A stretch of DNA of 42,248 nt, taken from assembly GCA_015680685.1 (NCBI GenBank), contig MNCI01015802.1, positions 977,456 through 1,019,703 of the forward strand, in the 5' to 3' direction. Origin of the DNA: Gnetum montanum. Lineage: Eukaryota; Streptophyta; Gnetopsida; Gnetales; Gnetaceae. Shown one piece after another: positions 1 to 9,423 of the stretch. The notes under the pieces were generated by a model. That model was not told the origin of the DNA. It searched no databases and worked only from the letters and a program-made list of their open reading frames with translations. The position numbers and the translations under genes were made by a program. Position 1 is the first letter of the stretch. Every line of letters begins with the position of its first letter.

Positions 1-126
1 ACAACGAACGATTAACCCCAAGTGTTTCTTGTGGCGTTAAGGCATTTAGTCTGCGGAGTTCGACCGAATCGCGCGTGCACGCTCGTATTCGTATGGTTGA
101 GTGTAGGGGTACCTCGCCACTCATCA
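1..126 (+). mobile_element. 3' end of an LTR (element E), plus orientation
   Basis: The last 126 bases of an LTR, ending in ACTCATCA. They are closely similar to the last part of the complete LTR at 37959-38949, including the shared run GTATGGTTGAGTGTAGGGGT. The rest lies outside the window. It abuts RNase H coding sequence of a minus-strand element at 127, so E probably inserted into that element. The adjacent CACAG would be the target-site duplication if the other flank shows it too. Confidence 0.8.
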
Positions 127-1799
127 CACAGTGAATGTAATATGGATATTTTTGATCATCCATCTACATAAGCACTACCCCCAAAGCATAATTTGATGCA
201 TTAGTCATCACATGAAATGGTCTGGACCAATCTAGTGCTTGAAGACTAGAAGTTTCAACAAGCTTTTACTTCAACTGTTAAAATGTTGATTCACATGTAG
301 GGGTCCAAACGAATGATGCATCCTTCTTTGTCAATTCTACCAACGACTTGGCGATTTTGGAAAAATTCTCGATGAATCGCCAATAGTAGCTAGTATGTCC
401 AAAGAATGACCAAACTTCTTTGACTATTTCAAGTTAGTGCATTATTCCTTGGATGACCCTTATTTTCTCAGGGTCCACCTCAATTCTTGCTTTTAAAATG
501 CGATGCCCCAAGATGATGCCTTCCTGGACCATAAGATGGCTCTTTTGCCAATTGAGCTGGAGGTTTGTTTCGACACATCTTTTCAACACCTACTCAAGAC
601 AGTCTAGGGTCAACTTGAACGTAGCTCCGTAGATAGAAAAATCATCCATAAAAAATTCTACCCCACTACCAATTTGTTGTTCGAAAATGTTGAGAACTAA
701 TTTTTGAAATGTGGTTGGGGCATTGCATAGACCAAATGGCATTTTTCGGTAGGCAAAAGTTCTCCAAGGACTTGTGAAAGTTGTCTTTGCCTAATCTTCT
801 AGTGCAATTCTAATTTGGTTATAGCCACTATAACCATCCAAAAAGTTGTAATAGTTGTGCCCTGAAATGGTATCCAGCACTTAGTCAACGAAAAGCAACA
901 GAAAATGATCCTTGAAAGTTGCCATGTTGAGCAGCTAGAAATCAATGCACACTTGTCATTTGCCTCCTTTCTTTGGCACAATCATAAGTGGATTGACCCA
1001 CTCACTATTTAGGATAGGATAGATGAATCTCGCTTTGAGGAGTTGCTTAATCTCCTCCTTAACAATATGTTTCAATTTTGGATTCAAGCATTGCTGAGGC
1101 TATCATTTTGGCCTAATGGTAGGGTCAGTGTATATTCAGTGCTGGCATATTCTTGGAACTATCCTAGTGAGTTCAAAATATGACCAAGCAAAGGCTATTG
1201 ATCACTTTTCCACAACTTTTATTAATTTTCTCTTCTATTTTGGAGCAAGCTTGGTATTAATGAAAACAGGCTTTTCATTTTTCAGAAATATGTACTCCAT
1301 CCCAGTCGGTAGCATCTTCAATTCAAGGGGCTCTTCTTTAAAGTTGTCAGGAATTTTCAGCTAACCCCAATTGACATCATCATTTGCTCCTTTGGAGAGC
1401 TGGTGATGAACTTGCTCAAGTTCATCCATACTTGCAACGTACTCATACATTAGATCTTTAGTCAGTTCCATGCATAATGTGCTGCTACTAACATTTGCTG
1501 TCAGCCACTGGGTGCCTTCATGTTTTGTGGCTACTACGTATAGACATCTCTAGATCTTAGCTTCTGGTGCACATTGCTTGCATGCAGAGATAGATGTTTT
1601 CTTTACTGACCATAACTCCTACACACAATGGCACCTTGAATTGTTGTACGTGATACATGGAACTCTCTTCTTCTCGATCTCCCCAAATTCATTTTCTTTT
1701 GATATTTCCAAGGAAAGATCTCTAATGCCCATTTTGGCATAAACAGTACTTAGCCATGCCCTTCTCAAAATAATTGGAAAGTTCCCCTTGTAATTCTCC
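127..1799 (-). pseudogene. Broken pol of element B: protease end, RT, start of RNase H
   Basis: Reading leftward from 1799 gives the end of a retropepsin-like domain (GNFPIILRRAWLSTV), a linker, then Ty3/gypsy reverse transcriptase with FLDGYSGYNQI, KMPFGLCNAPTTFQ and the active-site block FMDDFSIYG near 650. The start of RNase H (NASNYALGVV) ends at 127, where an LTR in the opposite orientation begins. Stops and frameshifts are frequent. This copy keeps some codons that are stops in related copies, for example VQEG where the copies at 25.7 kb and 31.3 kb read V-stop-EG. It is probably the continuation of the gag remnant at 9424-11199, split by insertion of element A. About 1 kb between the gag knuckle and the protease end is missing. 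Confidence 0.85.
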
Positions 1800-2636
1800 A
1801 CTCAACCATACAAATACGATTGTTTCATGCACGATTCGGTCAAACTCCGCAGACAGGCTAGTTGTGGTATCTAGACAGTTATCCTTAGGTTGCAGTTCAT
1901 TATCTTCCCATCTGGACTAGTGTTAACTTTGTCACATATGGTTTAGTCCAGAGTGAGGTGTATGATGTGTTTCTATGCTAATGCTACTCCTGAAGACAAT
2001 GGAAGATAATATTAACTAAGCTAAGAGAGAGAGGGTGAGAGAGAATCTAAGCTAGCCTAAGTGTAATGAGCATCCGTTCCTCAATCATTCGTACACATCT
2101 TGGACTTTGTGTACAACTACCACTAGGATTACCAAGCACAGATCCTAAGTACGCTACTGGGTTACTAAGTAGTCACACTTAAATGCTCATAATCAAGTCG
2201 TACTCATTCCACGTTTAACAGGAGTTTAGGGTAAGAAGATATTAACTAAGAAAGTAGTAAATAACAATTAAATAAATAATTAAGATAAGTGAATGCTACA
2301 ATGATGAAGTAATCTCAATCTTTATTTCTAGTCATGTGCGTGTCCAAGTATGTCACACTTGAATAAGGATGCTGTACACTTACAATCACCACATTGCAAG
2401 CATGCACCGGAAGGAAAGATATGAGAGAAATCTAAACTTAAAACTTACAATAAAATCTAAGAACTAATGCCCAAAACCAAGTGTGTCACCTTTTATTTAT
2501 AGGCTCACACCAAAACCACGATATCATGGCAGCGATATCGTGGCCCTGATAACTGGGCCTGACAGACCATGTATCTTGTATCAGGGCTCCGATAACTAAG
2601 CTCCGATAGCTGGGCTTAACAGACCATGACTCATCA
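1799..2636 (-). repeat. 3' LTR of element A, outer end truncated
   Basis: It matches the LTR at 8577-9423 along nearly its whole length, in the same orientation. The element-internal end is intact (TGATGAGT reading leftward from 2636). The outer end lacks about 23 bases that the 5' copy has, including the terminal CTCATCA, and passes straight into protease coding sequence of element B. The U3 region carries GATATC at 2520 and 2534, a degenerate GATAAC at 2548, and a TATA box at 2494-2501. The pairing with 8577-9423 is by visual alignment. Confidence 0.85.
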
Positions 2637-2649
2637 TACCCCCACGACT
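2637..2649 (-). other. Polypurine tract of element A
   Basis: On the minus strand GTCGTGGGGGTA lies directly upstream of the 3' LTR start TGATGAG, the place and composition expected for the plus-strand DNA primer of an LTR retrotransposon. A near-identical GTTATGGGGGTA precedes the LTR at 37959. Confidence 0.8.
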
Positions 2650-2824
2650 GAATAACAACTTGTCCTCAAGTCAAAGAAAGTAAGGAACAAGTTCAATTGA
2701 TTACACAGTGGATAGGTATGGGATTATTGACTGACTAGGAATTTATTTATGCCACAGTGTAGGATTAAACAAAATTGAGGCACAACACAAAAGAAAATCC
2801 TATGATTATAGAATTGGATGGAAC

Positions 2825-3592
2825 TCATGTAGTTCCTAGTGGTGGTGGCTCCTCCATGGGTGTTTTTCCCTTTTCTTGTGCTCCAGGTCTTGGAATTTGA
2901 TGGCGTTGAAGTATGGCCTAGAGTTTCTTCTCTTGTAAGGCCTTGAGTGCCTTAGCGTGCATGTAAGTTTGCGCTTGTGCCATAGAGGCATCCCAATCAG
3001 CCTTCTTTTTTTCTTCTACCACCCTTTTATTCTCTGTCAACAGTTTATTAAGTTGCTCAGTTCTGAAAGTGTCCAAACGATTCTAAGCAACCTTTGGCCC
3101 TATATTTAGAAGGTTTAATACTTCTGAAATGGCTTGAACAAAGAAATCAATAGTCACACCACAATTATTAACCATGGTGCCTTCTTCTTTATTGTTCCAA
3201 AATTGGTATGTTTCCCCTAAGTACCAGGCACCACTTTCAGAGAGGGTAGGCCATAAGGGCGACCCTTTGAGGTGATCTGTAACGGCCTCCAGAGAAAATT
3301 CTAAGAAAGGTCCAAAGTTTAATTCCATGATTACTACAGTGACTATGGACCTTTCATGGATGGTCTGAACACAATCCTGGGGCAACATGAGATATCTTCC
3401 CTATTCAGATGCTGCAACAGCTCCTCCTTCCACTTGCCTTGATTGTACAATAGTAGGGTCTTCTTGGTGGATACTAAATGATTGTTCCTTCTGCTCTGCA
3501 TGTTGTTCAGTAGGGAATTTTCCTTTACCTCTCCTAGGTCTTTTAATCACACCTTGAGCAGGACCTTCCTGTTATCCGCATTTTGGGGCCAT
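2825..3592 (-). pseudogene. Decayed accessory ORF of unknown function, upstream of the 3' LTR of element A
   Basis: One reading frame of 255 codons runs from an ATG at 3592 to TGA at 2825, interrupted by only four stops (one TAA, three TAG), each one base from a CAA or CAG codon. The product starts MAPKCG and has a basic stretch (RPRRGKGKF). A folded-looking middle section follows, with FGPFLEFSLEAVTDHLKGSP and WPTLSESGAWYLGE. Then comes a Lys/Glu-rich helix likely to form a coiled coil (TEQLNKLLTENKRVVEEKKK) and a proline-rich tail. It is in the sense orientation of the element, where plant Ty3/gypsy elements sometimes carry env-like or other extra genes. I recognise no family, no signal peptide and no membrane segment. 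It could be a captured host fragment. Confidence 0.5.
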
Positions 3593-4380
3593 CTGCAATC
3601 ACACGGGGCCAATCGTTAGTAAGGTTGCTACCAAAGTTAGGTTATACCTTACTGCTTACCTTAATATATTTACTTTATTTCTGTGTGATGTTAATTATTG
3701 GAAGAACATGTCCCCGAGAGATTATCATGTTGAGTTCTCTTTGCTTAGGTGGTTTCCAAATTTAATTTTCTGATATAGCTAAGGGGATGAAATTGTTTTT
3801 GACACATTCTATTCTTAATTTTACAACTAATTACCCTTAAATATGTCCTTTGGAAAATGATGAATTTGAAAAAATTTCAAAAAAATTTATGCACTATTCG
3901 GCGTGTGCCCCTCCCCCACGACGGAATGAAAATCAGAGTACTAACAAGCGAGATATAGGTATAAAAGCAAGGGTCTTACAATCACAAGTCATAGAGAAAA
4001 ATTTGAAAAACTCCCCCACGTGAATAGTGGAAACTAATGGTCAGTGTTGTGGGGGGGTCACGTATATATATTTTCATCACAGTTAGGGCACTGTACCAAA
4101 TTTTTAATATTTCTTTGAAATTAAACGATGTAAACTAAGGACATCTGGATGATTGTTAAAGGGTTCCGGGGTAATTCAACTAGTTCTGAAGGTACGAAAA
4201 TTATGATGGTGTGGAATTTATCAATAAGGACCTCGGATGGTAGAGAAAAAGGCTATGTGATGGTTCATAGGAACATGGAATCAGAGGGTTAGTAAGGGAA
4301 AGAAAATCGTTGACAATATGCTAAGGGTAATAAATTGTGTGTGGAAGATGGGTCATGAGTGCTGTTGATGCATAAATTTT
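3593..4380. other. Noncoding 3' region of element A, no gene seen
   Basis: AT-rich sequence with no convincing frame on either strand. It holds scattered runs such as GTTGTGGGGGGGTCACG near 4043 and CTCCCCCACG near 4011. Its only clear assignment is by position inside element A. Confidence 0.5.
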
Positions 4381-4412
4381 GGTCATGCCAACACCGAAAA
4401 AACTCGTTTGAG

Positions 4413-4467
4413 GAGACTATTGCCTAGGGCGCCTCCCGTATGGGTACGGAAACCCGGGAATAGTCTC
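4413..4467. repeat. Compact GC-rich inverted repeat able to fold into a branched hairpin
   Basis: GAGACTATT (4413-4421) pairs perfectly with AATAGTCTC (4459-4467). Inside, CCGTA (4436-4440) and TACGG (4445-4449) close a four-base loop, and AGG/CCT around 4425-4434 can form another small arm. The GC content stands out from AT-rich surroundings. It matches no tRNA, 5S rRNA or ribozyme core that I could verify. Confidence 0.55.
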
Positions 4468-4553
4468 AGCTGGAGAGAGCCATGTGACCAAGTGAAAGAG
4501 AGAGAGAGAAATAAAGCATGAAAAGAAAAACTAAAGGAGAAAGAAATAGGAAC

Positions 4554-4855
4554 CATCGATAAGATGCATGGTTGTGTTGCCGCAAGAATCATGTGTAGCT
4601 GCGATCAAACATCACCAATGCCCTGCGAACCGCCAACTGCATAAATATAAATCCATTACCACCACTTGCCATTTGCTGAAATAAAAGAAGATGAAGAGAA
4701 GATTCATCGACAGGATGCATGATTATGTTGCCGCAAGAATCATGTATAGTTGCAATCAAACATCACCAATGCCCTGCGAACCACCAACTGCATAAATATA
4801 AATCCACCACCACCACTTGTCATCTGCTAAAATAAAAGAAGATAGAAAGAACCAC
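4554..4855. repeat. Tandem duplication, 151-bp unit, two copies
   Basis: Copy 1 (4554-4704) and copy 2 (4705-about 4855) both contain GTTGCCGCAAGAATCATG and CATCACCAATGCCCTGCGAA followed by CTGCATAAATATAAATCCA, with scattered substitutions. The duplication lies in the noncoding 3' part of element A, directly upstream of a 46-bp minisatellite. Confidence 0.85.
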
Positions 4856-4867
4856 ATGCTATCTGCT

Positions 4868-5051
4868 GAAAATAAAAGAAAATCTGCTGACGTCCAACCG
4901 CCCAAATTGCTTAGAAAATAAAAGAAAATTTGCCGACGTCCAACTGCCCAAATTGCTCAGAAAATAAAAGAAAATCTGCTGATGTCCAACCGCCCAAATT
5001 GCTCAGAAAATAAAAGAAAATCTGTCGACGTTCAACTGCCCAAATTGCCCA
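4868..5051. repeat. Minisatellite, four copies of a 46-bp unit
   Basis: Units start with GAAAATAAAAGAAAAT at 4868, 4914, 4960 and 5006, an exact 46-bp period. Each continues with a variant of CTGCTGACGTCCAACCGCCC and then AAATTGCT. Copies differ by a few substitutions. This is a direct repeat without spacers, inside element A. Confidence 0.9.
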
Positions 5052-5241
5052 TTACTAGAAAAAAAGAAAGAAAGAGAAACCATTGGCAACCACCCAGGGA
5101 GAGAGGAGGTTCAGTCCATGGCTTCATGGCCCTGGCCTCATTGGGCTAGGGCTTCCTAGCCTGACTTCTCCTCTCCCTCCCACCCCCCCCTACTCCATGA
5201 CCTTGATGGCTTTTTTATAGCCAATTTTAGGGTTAGGGTAA

Positions 5242-5310
5242 CCAATCTTTATTTTTATTTTTATTTTTTCTTTTTTCTTCTTTTTTTTTTCTTTTTTTTT
5301 TAAAAAAAAT
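5242..5310. repeat. Low-complexity T-rich tract ending in an A run
   Basis: A run of T with occasional A or C, ending in a short A run. It lies in the noncoding region of element A and resembles a poly-T or slippage tract; no function can be read from it. Confidence 0.7.
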
Positions 5311-5329
5311 AAACAAAGGCCCCATGCCA

Positions 5330-6434
5330 AGCAAGCATGGGTGTGTTGATATCAACAAGTGCAAATTACAAAAATTACGTAAGTGGGTCCTCCCCAAAGC
5401 AAGTTCCAACCTTTAATGCCCTTGTGTAACCACACTTAAAAGTGTCCATGGGCACTCGAAGGGTTAAATGTAATCCACACTGATTCCCCAAAACACACAC
5501 ATGTAAATATCACCGGGATGAGGTAAGAATGCTATGTTATACGATACATGAGCCAAAATTACACGAATAGTGAGGTGAGACGAGGTATAGAAGGGATAGT
5601 AGAGATTGGGACATGAGGTAACTAACCCAGGGCATAGTGAATCCTGCGTGTAAAGCATGATTAATGTGTCATTAACTTGTCATTCCAATATCAAGACCAA
5701 ATCCATTCCTCTAATCAGTGACATCGCATTGTTTCATCCCATGATGAGCAACTATGAGAGCACCATAACAACAAGGTGTACAATCTGCCATTTTATTCCA
5801 AGGAGTGATTTTTTGTTTTGTGGCACTTTTCTTTCTGTTTTCTTTTTCTTTCTTCTTTTTTTTTCTTTTTTTTTTCTCTTTACTGAATCCAAAGAAGATG
5901 CCAACCTTCAAGCATGGGTGCATGTCTTTCCAATGGGACCCCCTAGAAGAGCATTAGATTTTTGAGTGTCCTTTTTGATTACTCTTACTCCCATTTTTCA
6001 TTAAATCTACAAGGATCTTAGTACAACCACGTTGCATGATAACTCCCACAAATGTCACCAAAGAGAATCTACAAATCCCCTTAATGTCACACCCTAATCA
6101 TTCCCTCTTGGTCCATCCTTCTTCATTCTTGGTACAATGAACAAAAAATTAATTTTAAGTTTTAAGAATGTCAAGAATATCACTGTACCATTGAATAGAA
6201 CCTCTTATTTGTAAAATGGATGAGTGGGTGTAATGGGCTCACAGTCCAAATAACTGATTATTCGAGACTCGATAACATAGAACACACCTGAACCAACGAG
6301 CCATATGAGTGTTTTATTCGTAGATGAGATTACTTATAAAAAAGTAAAAAGACAAAAAAATAAAATAAGAAATTGAAAAATGAAAAACTGAAAAACAAAA
6401 AAGTTGTAAAATTAAAGAAAATGAAAAGTGGTTA
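5330..6434 (-). other. Noncoding region of element A homologous to the post-pol region of D1 and D2
   Basis: On the minus strand this starts with T-rich sequence just after the gag remnant. It ends with a block containing GGGCATTAA and CTTTGGGGAGGACCCACT (5380-5435), shared with 34,565-34,597 and 37,160-37,200. In D1 the equivalent region follows integrase, so in A the whole pol gene has been lost between the two parts. Apparent short frames here are low-complexity artefacts. Confidence 0.65.
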
Positions 6435-8435
6435 TTAATCCTGCTTGTTACTAGAATGGGGAATATCCCCCACAACTAAATGGTTGAGGATGGCAAGGAT
6501 TAATAAATGGAAGATGAGGACTCTTACATGTTGGAAATATTGGGACTTGGTCATACTTAACCCATTGGGGTTCACACACTTGATTATAGTAAGCATAGTG
6601 AGGAAATTTGTACGATGTGTTTCTTGGGTAAAGAGTTGACCCACTATGATGTTTGTAACTGTAAGGTGGTATGCAAGGATCAGCATGTCATCCTCCATGG
6701 CTATATTCATTGGGCCATATGGTTGTTGGAGTGTTAATTGGTGGCCCTGATGAAGTGACATGAGGTGTTGGGTTCGAAGATAAGGGTGCACCACAGGGTT
6801 GGACTTGTGCTAAGCTGGAGGATGCAATGCCCTTGGAATTGTGTTGTCCCTTCCCAGGGTCATTTCTAAAGAAGGGACGCCTTCAATGTTGCTGAGGTCT
6901 CTCACTACTATTGGAAATAGTAGCACAAGTAACGTTCAGAGGTTGTTGCTGTGGTGCAAGCACCTTAGGAACAATTGGTGGCGATGTATAAGGAGGGAAA
7001 GGATGAGAATGTTGAAAATTAGAAGAAGTGTGTGGTACATAAGGTGGTGGTTGTGTTGAGGGCATGGGCTTATAGTATTGAGGAGAATAGTAATGCGATC
7101 AGGTAGAGTATGTTGACCCAGCTGAGGAAATAGGATGTTGAACTAGATAAGCATTTGGATTCGAATGATCTGAAGGGTGTCTCTAGTTTAGGGGTGGCTT
7201 CCCCCACGACTAGGATTGTTGCCACTATGATTGAACACAGTATCTTTCTATGAACTCTAGATGTAACATGCTTCCCCAATGCTCATATAAATGTAACAAG
7301 ATTAGGCATTGGCCCTTAGGGTGATCGTACAGGCAAATGTTGCATTCATACATGTGATTGGCAATTGAGCTCTTATTCTCCTTATCCCTTCTTTCTGATT
7401 TTCTATTGATATATTGTCCTACTTCTTGGGTTGTCAAAACTCTATCTCCAATGATATCGATATATTCTCCACACTTTTTATATGTCCATTCCAACATCCT
7501 ATTGATCTTTGCCTCAACTTCCTCTAATGATTGTTGTACCAGCAAAGATGGTTCTTTCTCCTTATGATAGGTTGATTTCTCCTTTTTGTGATTATGGACC
7601 TTTGTTAAGTTGAGATTTTGGTCCCGTTGATGTTTTTCAACACTCTCCCATCTAGCCATCTCTCCTTCTTCTTTTGCTACCCGCTTAATAAGCTCTTGGA
7701 CTTGATGGGTTCGTAGTTCATATAGTTGACCTTGGGCATACATCCCTAGGGTTTCTTGTTGCATCACGAAGCCCATCAATGATATGATATATTAGCCTTT
7801 CTTCGGAGAACTCATGGCCTAGACAATTGTTTAATAGTGCATAATATCTTTCTAAGGCCATGTCCAAGGGTTCATGTTGTGCTTGTTTACACTCTTTGGA
7901 TTTTTTTCCTCAAGGCTGACACTCTTGCGTAGGTTTGATATCTTTCACTAAAGAGTTTGACCATTATTGGCCAACGTCGTATTGAATTTGGTTTTAACGA
8001 TCTATACCATACTTTTGCTTGGCCAACCAGTGCCATAGGGAAGAGCTTGAGTTTTTGCCAACCATTATCAATGTTGTTCCATGTACAGGCATCGTAGAAG
8101 GCTTGTAAATGTTGATGTGGTTTTAAGTTATATCCTCCTAAGAAATTAGGGAAGTTGTTTAAATTGAGCCTGGCTAAACGGATCTCTTTATGATGCCTAC
8201 AGGAGATTTGAATAGCCTCTTGTATTTGCGTTAGGCTTGTAGTGGCCAGTGGGGGTTCATCATCATCACGTAAGTTATGCTTTTGTGCGTTGGGACAATG
8301 TTGCCTTCGTTTATGTTTATAAGAAACCCCCACTTCGGATTGCGTACTCCAATCTTCATTGTCAAATAATTCGTTGGTTCTCCGATGAATTGCCTCACTA
8401 GATGTGCCATTATCATAGTCTTGTAGGAGAGGCAT
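6435..8435 (-). pseudogene. Decayed gag of element A
   Basis: Gag is the structural particle protein of the retroelement. The best frame starts at ATG 8435 (MPLLQDYDNG) and runs 182 codons, with the capsid-like block LNNFPNFLGGYNLKPHQHLQ and WQKLKLFPMALVGQAKVWY. Equivalent blocks occur in elements B and C. After a frame break it continues from about 7860 to 7225 with a Lys/Glu-rich coiled-coil section and a Cys/His knuckle (CNICLYDHPKGQC). A proline- and glutamine-rich tail with several stops extends to about 6435. The start differs from B and D1, whose gags begin MSSSHRS. No protease frame follows. Confidence 0.8.
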
Positions 8436-8557
8436 GATTGTGAAACTGTGTGTAAATTCGTATGTGACTTTTTATAATTATTTCTTTCTAAAAGATATAT
8501 CGTTAGTTCCTATACAGCGACCTTGTATGATATAACTAATCTAGATAACTAGCACCG

Positions 8558-8575
8558 TCCCTAGCAATGGCGCCA
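8558..8575 (-). other. Primer-binding site of element A (tRNA-Asp type)
   Basis: Minus-strand TGGCGCCATTGCTAGGGA begins two bases after the LTR end. It closely resembles TGGCGCCGTTGCCGGGGA, the complement of the plant tRNA-Asp 3' end used by Athila-type elements. It sets the direction of the element and the 5' identity of the adjacent LTR. Confidence 0.85.
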
Positions 8576-8576
8576 A

Positions 8577-9423
8577 TGATGAGTGGCGAGGTACCCCTAC
8601 ACTCAACCATACGAATATGAGTGTTTCACGCACGATCCAATCAAACTCCGTAGATGGGCTAGTTGTGGTATCTAGACAGTTATCCTTAAGTTGCAGTTCA
8701 CTGTCTTCCCATCTGGACTAGTGTTAACTTTGTCACGTATGGTTTAGTCCAGAGTGAGGTGTATGATGTGTTTCTATGCTAATGCTACTCCTGAAGATAA
8801 TGGAAGATAATATTAACTAAGCTAAGAGAGAGAGGGTGAGAGAGAATCTAAGCTAGCCTAAGTGTAATGAGCATCCGTTCCTCAATCATTCATACACATC
8901 TTGGACTTTGTGTAAAACTACCACTAGGATTACCAAGCACAGATCCTAAGTACGCTACTGGGTTACCAAGTAGTCACACTTAAATGCTCATAATCAAGTC
9001 GTACTCATTCCGCGTTTAACAGGAGTTTAGGGTAAGAAGATATTAACTAAGAAAGCAGTAAATAACAATTAAATAAATAATTAAGCTAAGTGAATGCTGC
9101 AATGATAAAGTAATCTCGATCTTTATTTCCGCTCATGTGCATGTCCAAGTACGTCACACATGAATAAGGATGCCGTACAATTACAATCACCACACTGTGA
9201 GCATGCACTGGGAGGAAAGAGTTGAGAGAAATCTAAACTTAAAACTTACAATAAAATCTAAGAACTAATGCCTAAAATCAAGTGTGTCACCTTTTATTTA
9301 TAGGCTCACACTAGAACCGTGATATCGCGGCTACGATATCATGGCCTTGATAATTGGGCTTGACAGACCATGTATCTTGTATCAGGGCTCTGATAACTAG
9401 GCCTGATAGACCATGACTCATCA
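8577..9423 (-). repeat. 5' LTR of element A
   Basis: An 847-bp repeat bounded by TGATGAG and CTCATCA, matched by 1799-2636. Reading leftward, U3 occupies the high-coordinate end. The TATA box is at 9295-9302 (TATAAATA on the minus strand), and an AATAAAGA polyadenylation-like signal follows further along, near 9120. It abuts gag sequence of element B at 9424. Confidence 0.9.
9295..9353 (-). promoter_or_regulatory. LTR promoter of A: 14-bp-phased GATATC boxes and TATA
   Basis: GATATC at 9321 and 9335, and a decayed GATAAT at 9349, lie exactly 14 bp apart. The nearest box is separated by 18 bases from TATAAATA (9295-9302). The same arrangement occurs in the other LTRs of the window that retain U3. 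Confidence 0.7.

Larger units (their letters stand above)
1799..9423 (-). mobile_element. Element A: LTR retrotransposon with gag but no pol, nested in element B
   Basis: Two same-orientation LTRs (8577-9423 and 1799-2636) flank an internal region with a primer-binding site next to the 5' LTR and a polypurine tract next to the 3' LTR, so transcription runs leftward. The inside holds a decayed gag (8435 to about 6435), then directly a noncoding and repeat-rich region and a decayed unknown ORF. No protease, RT, RNase H or integrase is visible, so A would have depended on a relative for replication. It is about 7.6 kb long. Coding remnants of another element, B, lie on both sides in the same orientation. 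Confidence 0.85.

Noticed and set aside
4413-4467. 5S rRNA or tRNA fragment
   Set aside because: Neither the 5S internal control region nor tRNA A and B boxes could be found in it.
4868-5051. Possible CRISPR array because of regular repeats
   Set aside because: The 46-bp units are adjacent with no unique spacers, and the sequence is plant nuclear DNA.
5657-5965. 102-codon plus-strand frame with a Phe-rich hydrophobic stretch, like a small membrane protein
   Set aside because: The hydrophobic part is a T-rich low-complexity tract in a noncoding region of element A.
6745-6785. CTGATGA followed by a downstream CGAA, like a hammerhead ribozyme core
   Set aside because: It lies in the gag tail of element A, antisense to it, and the required stems and cleavage site are not present.
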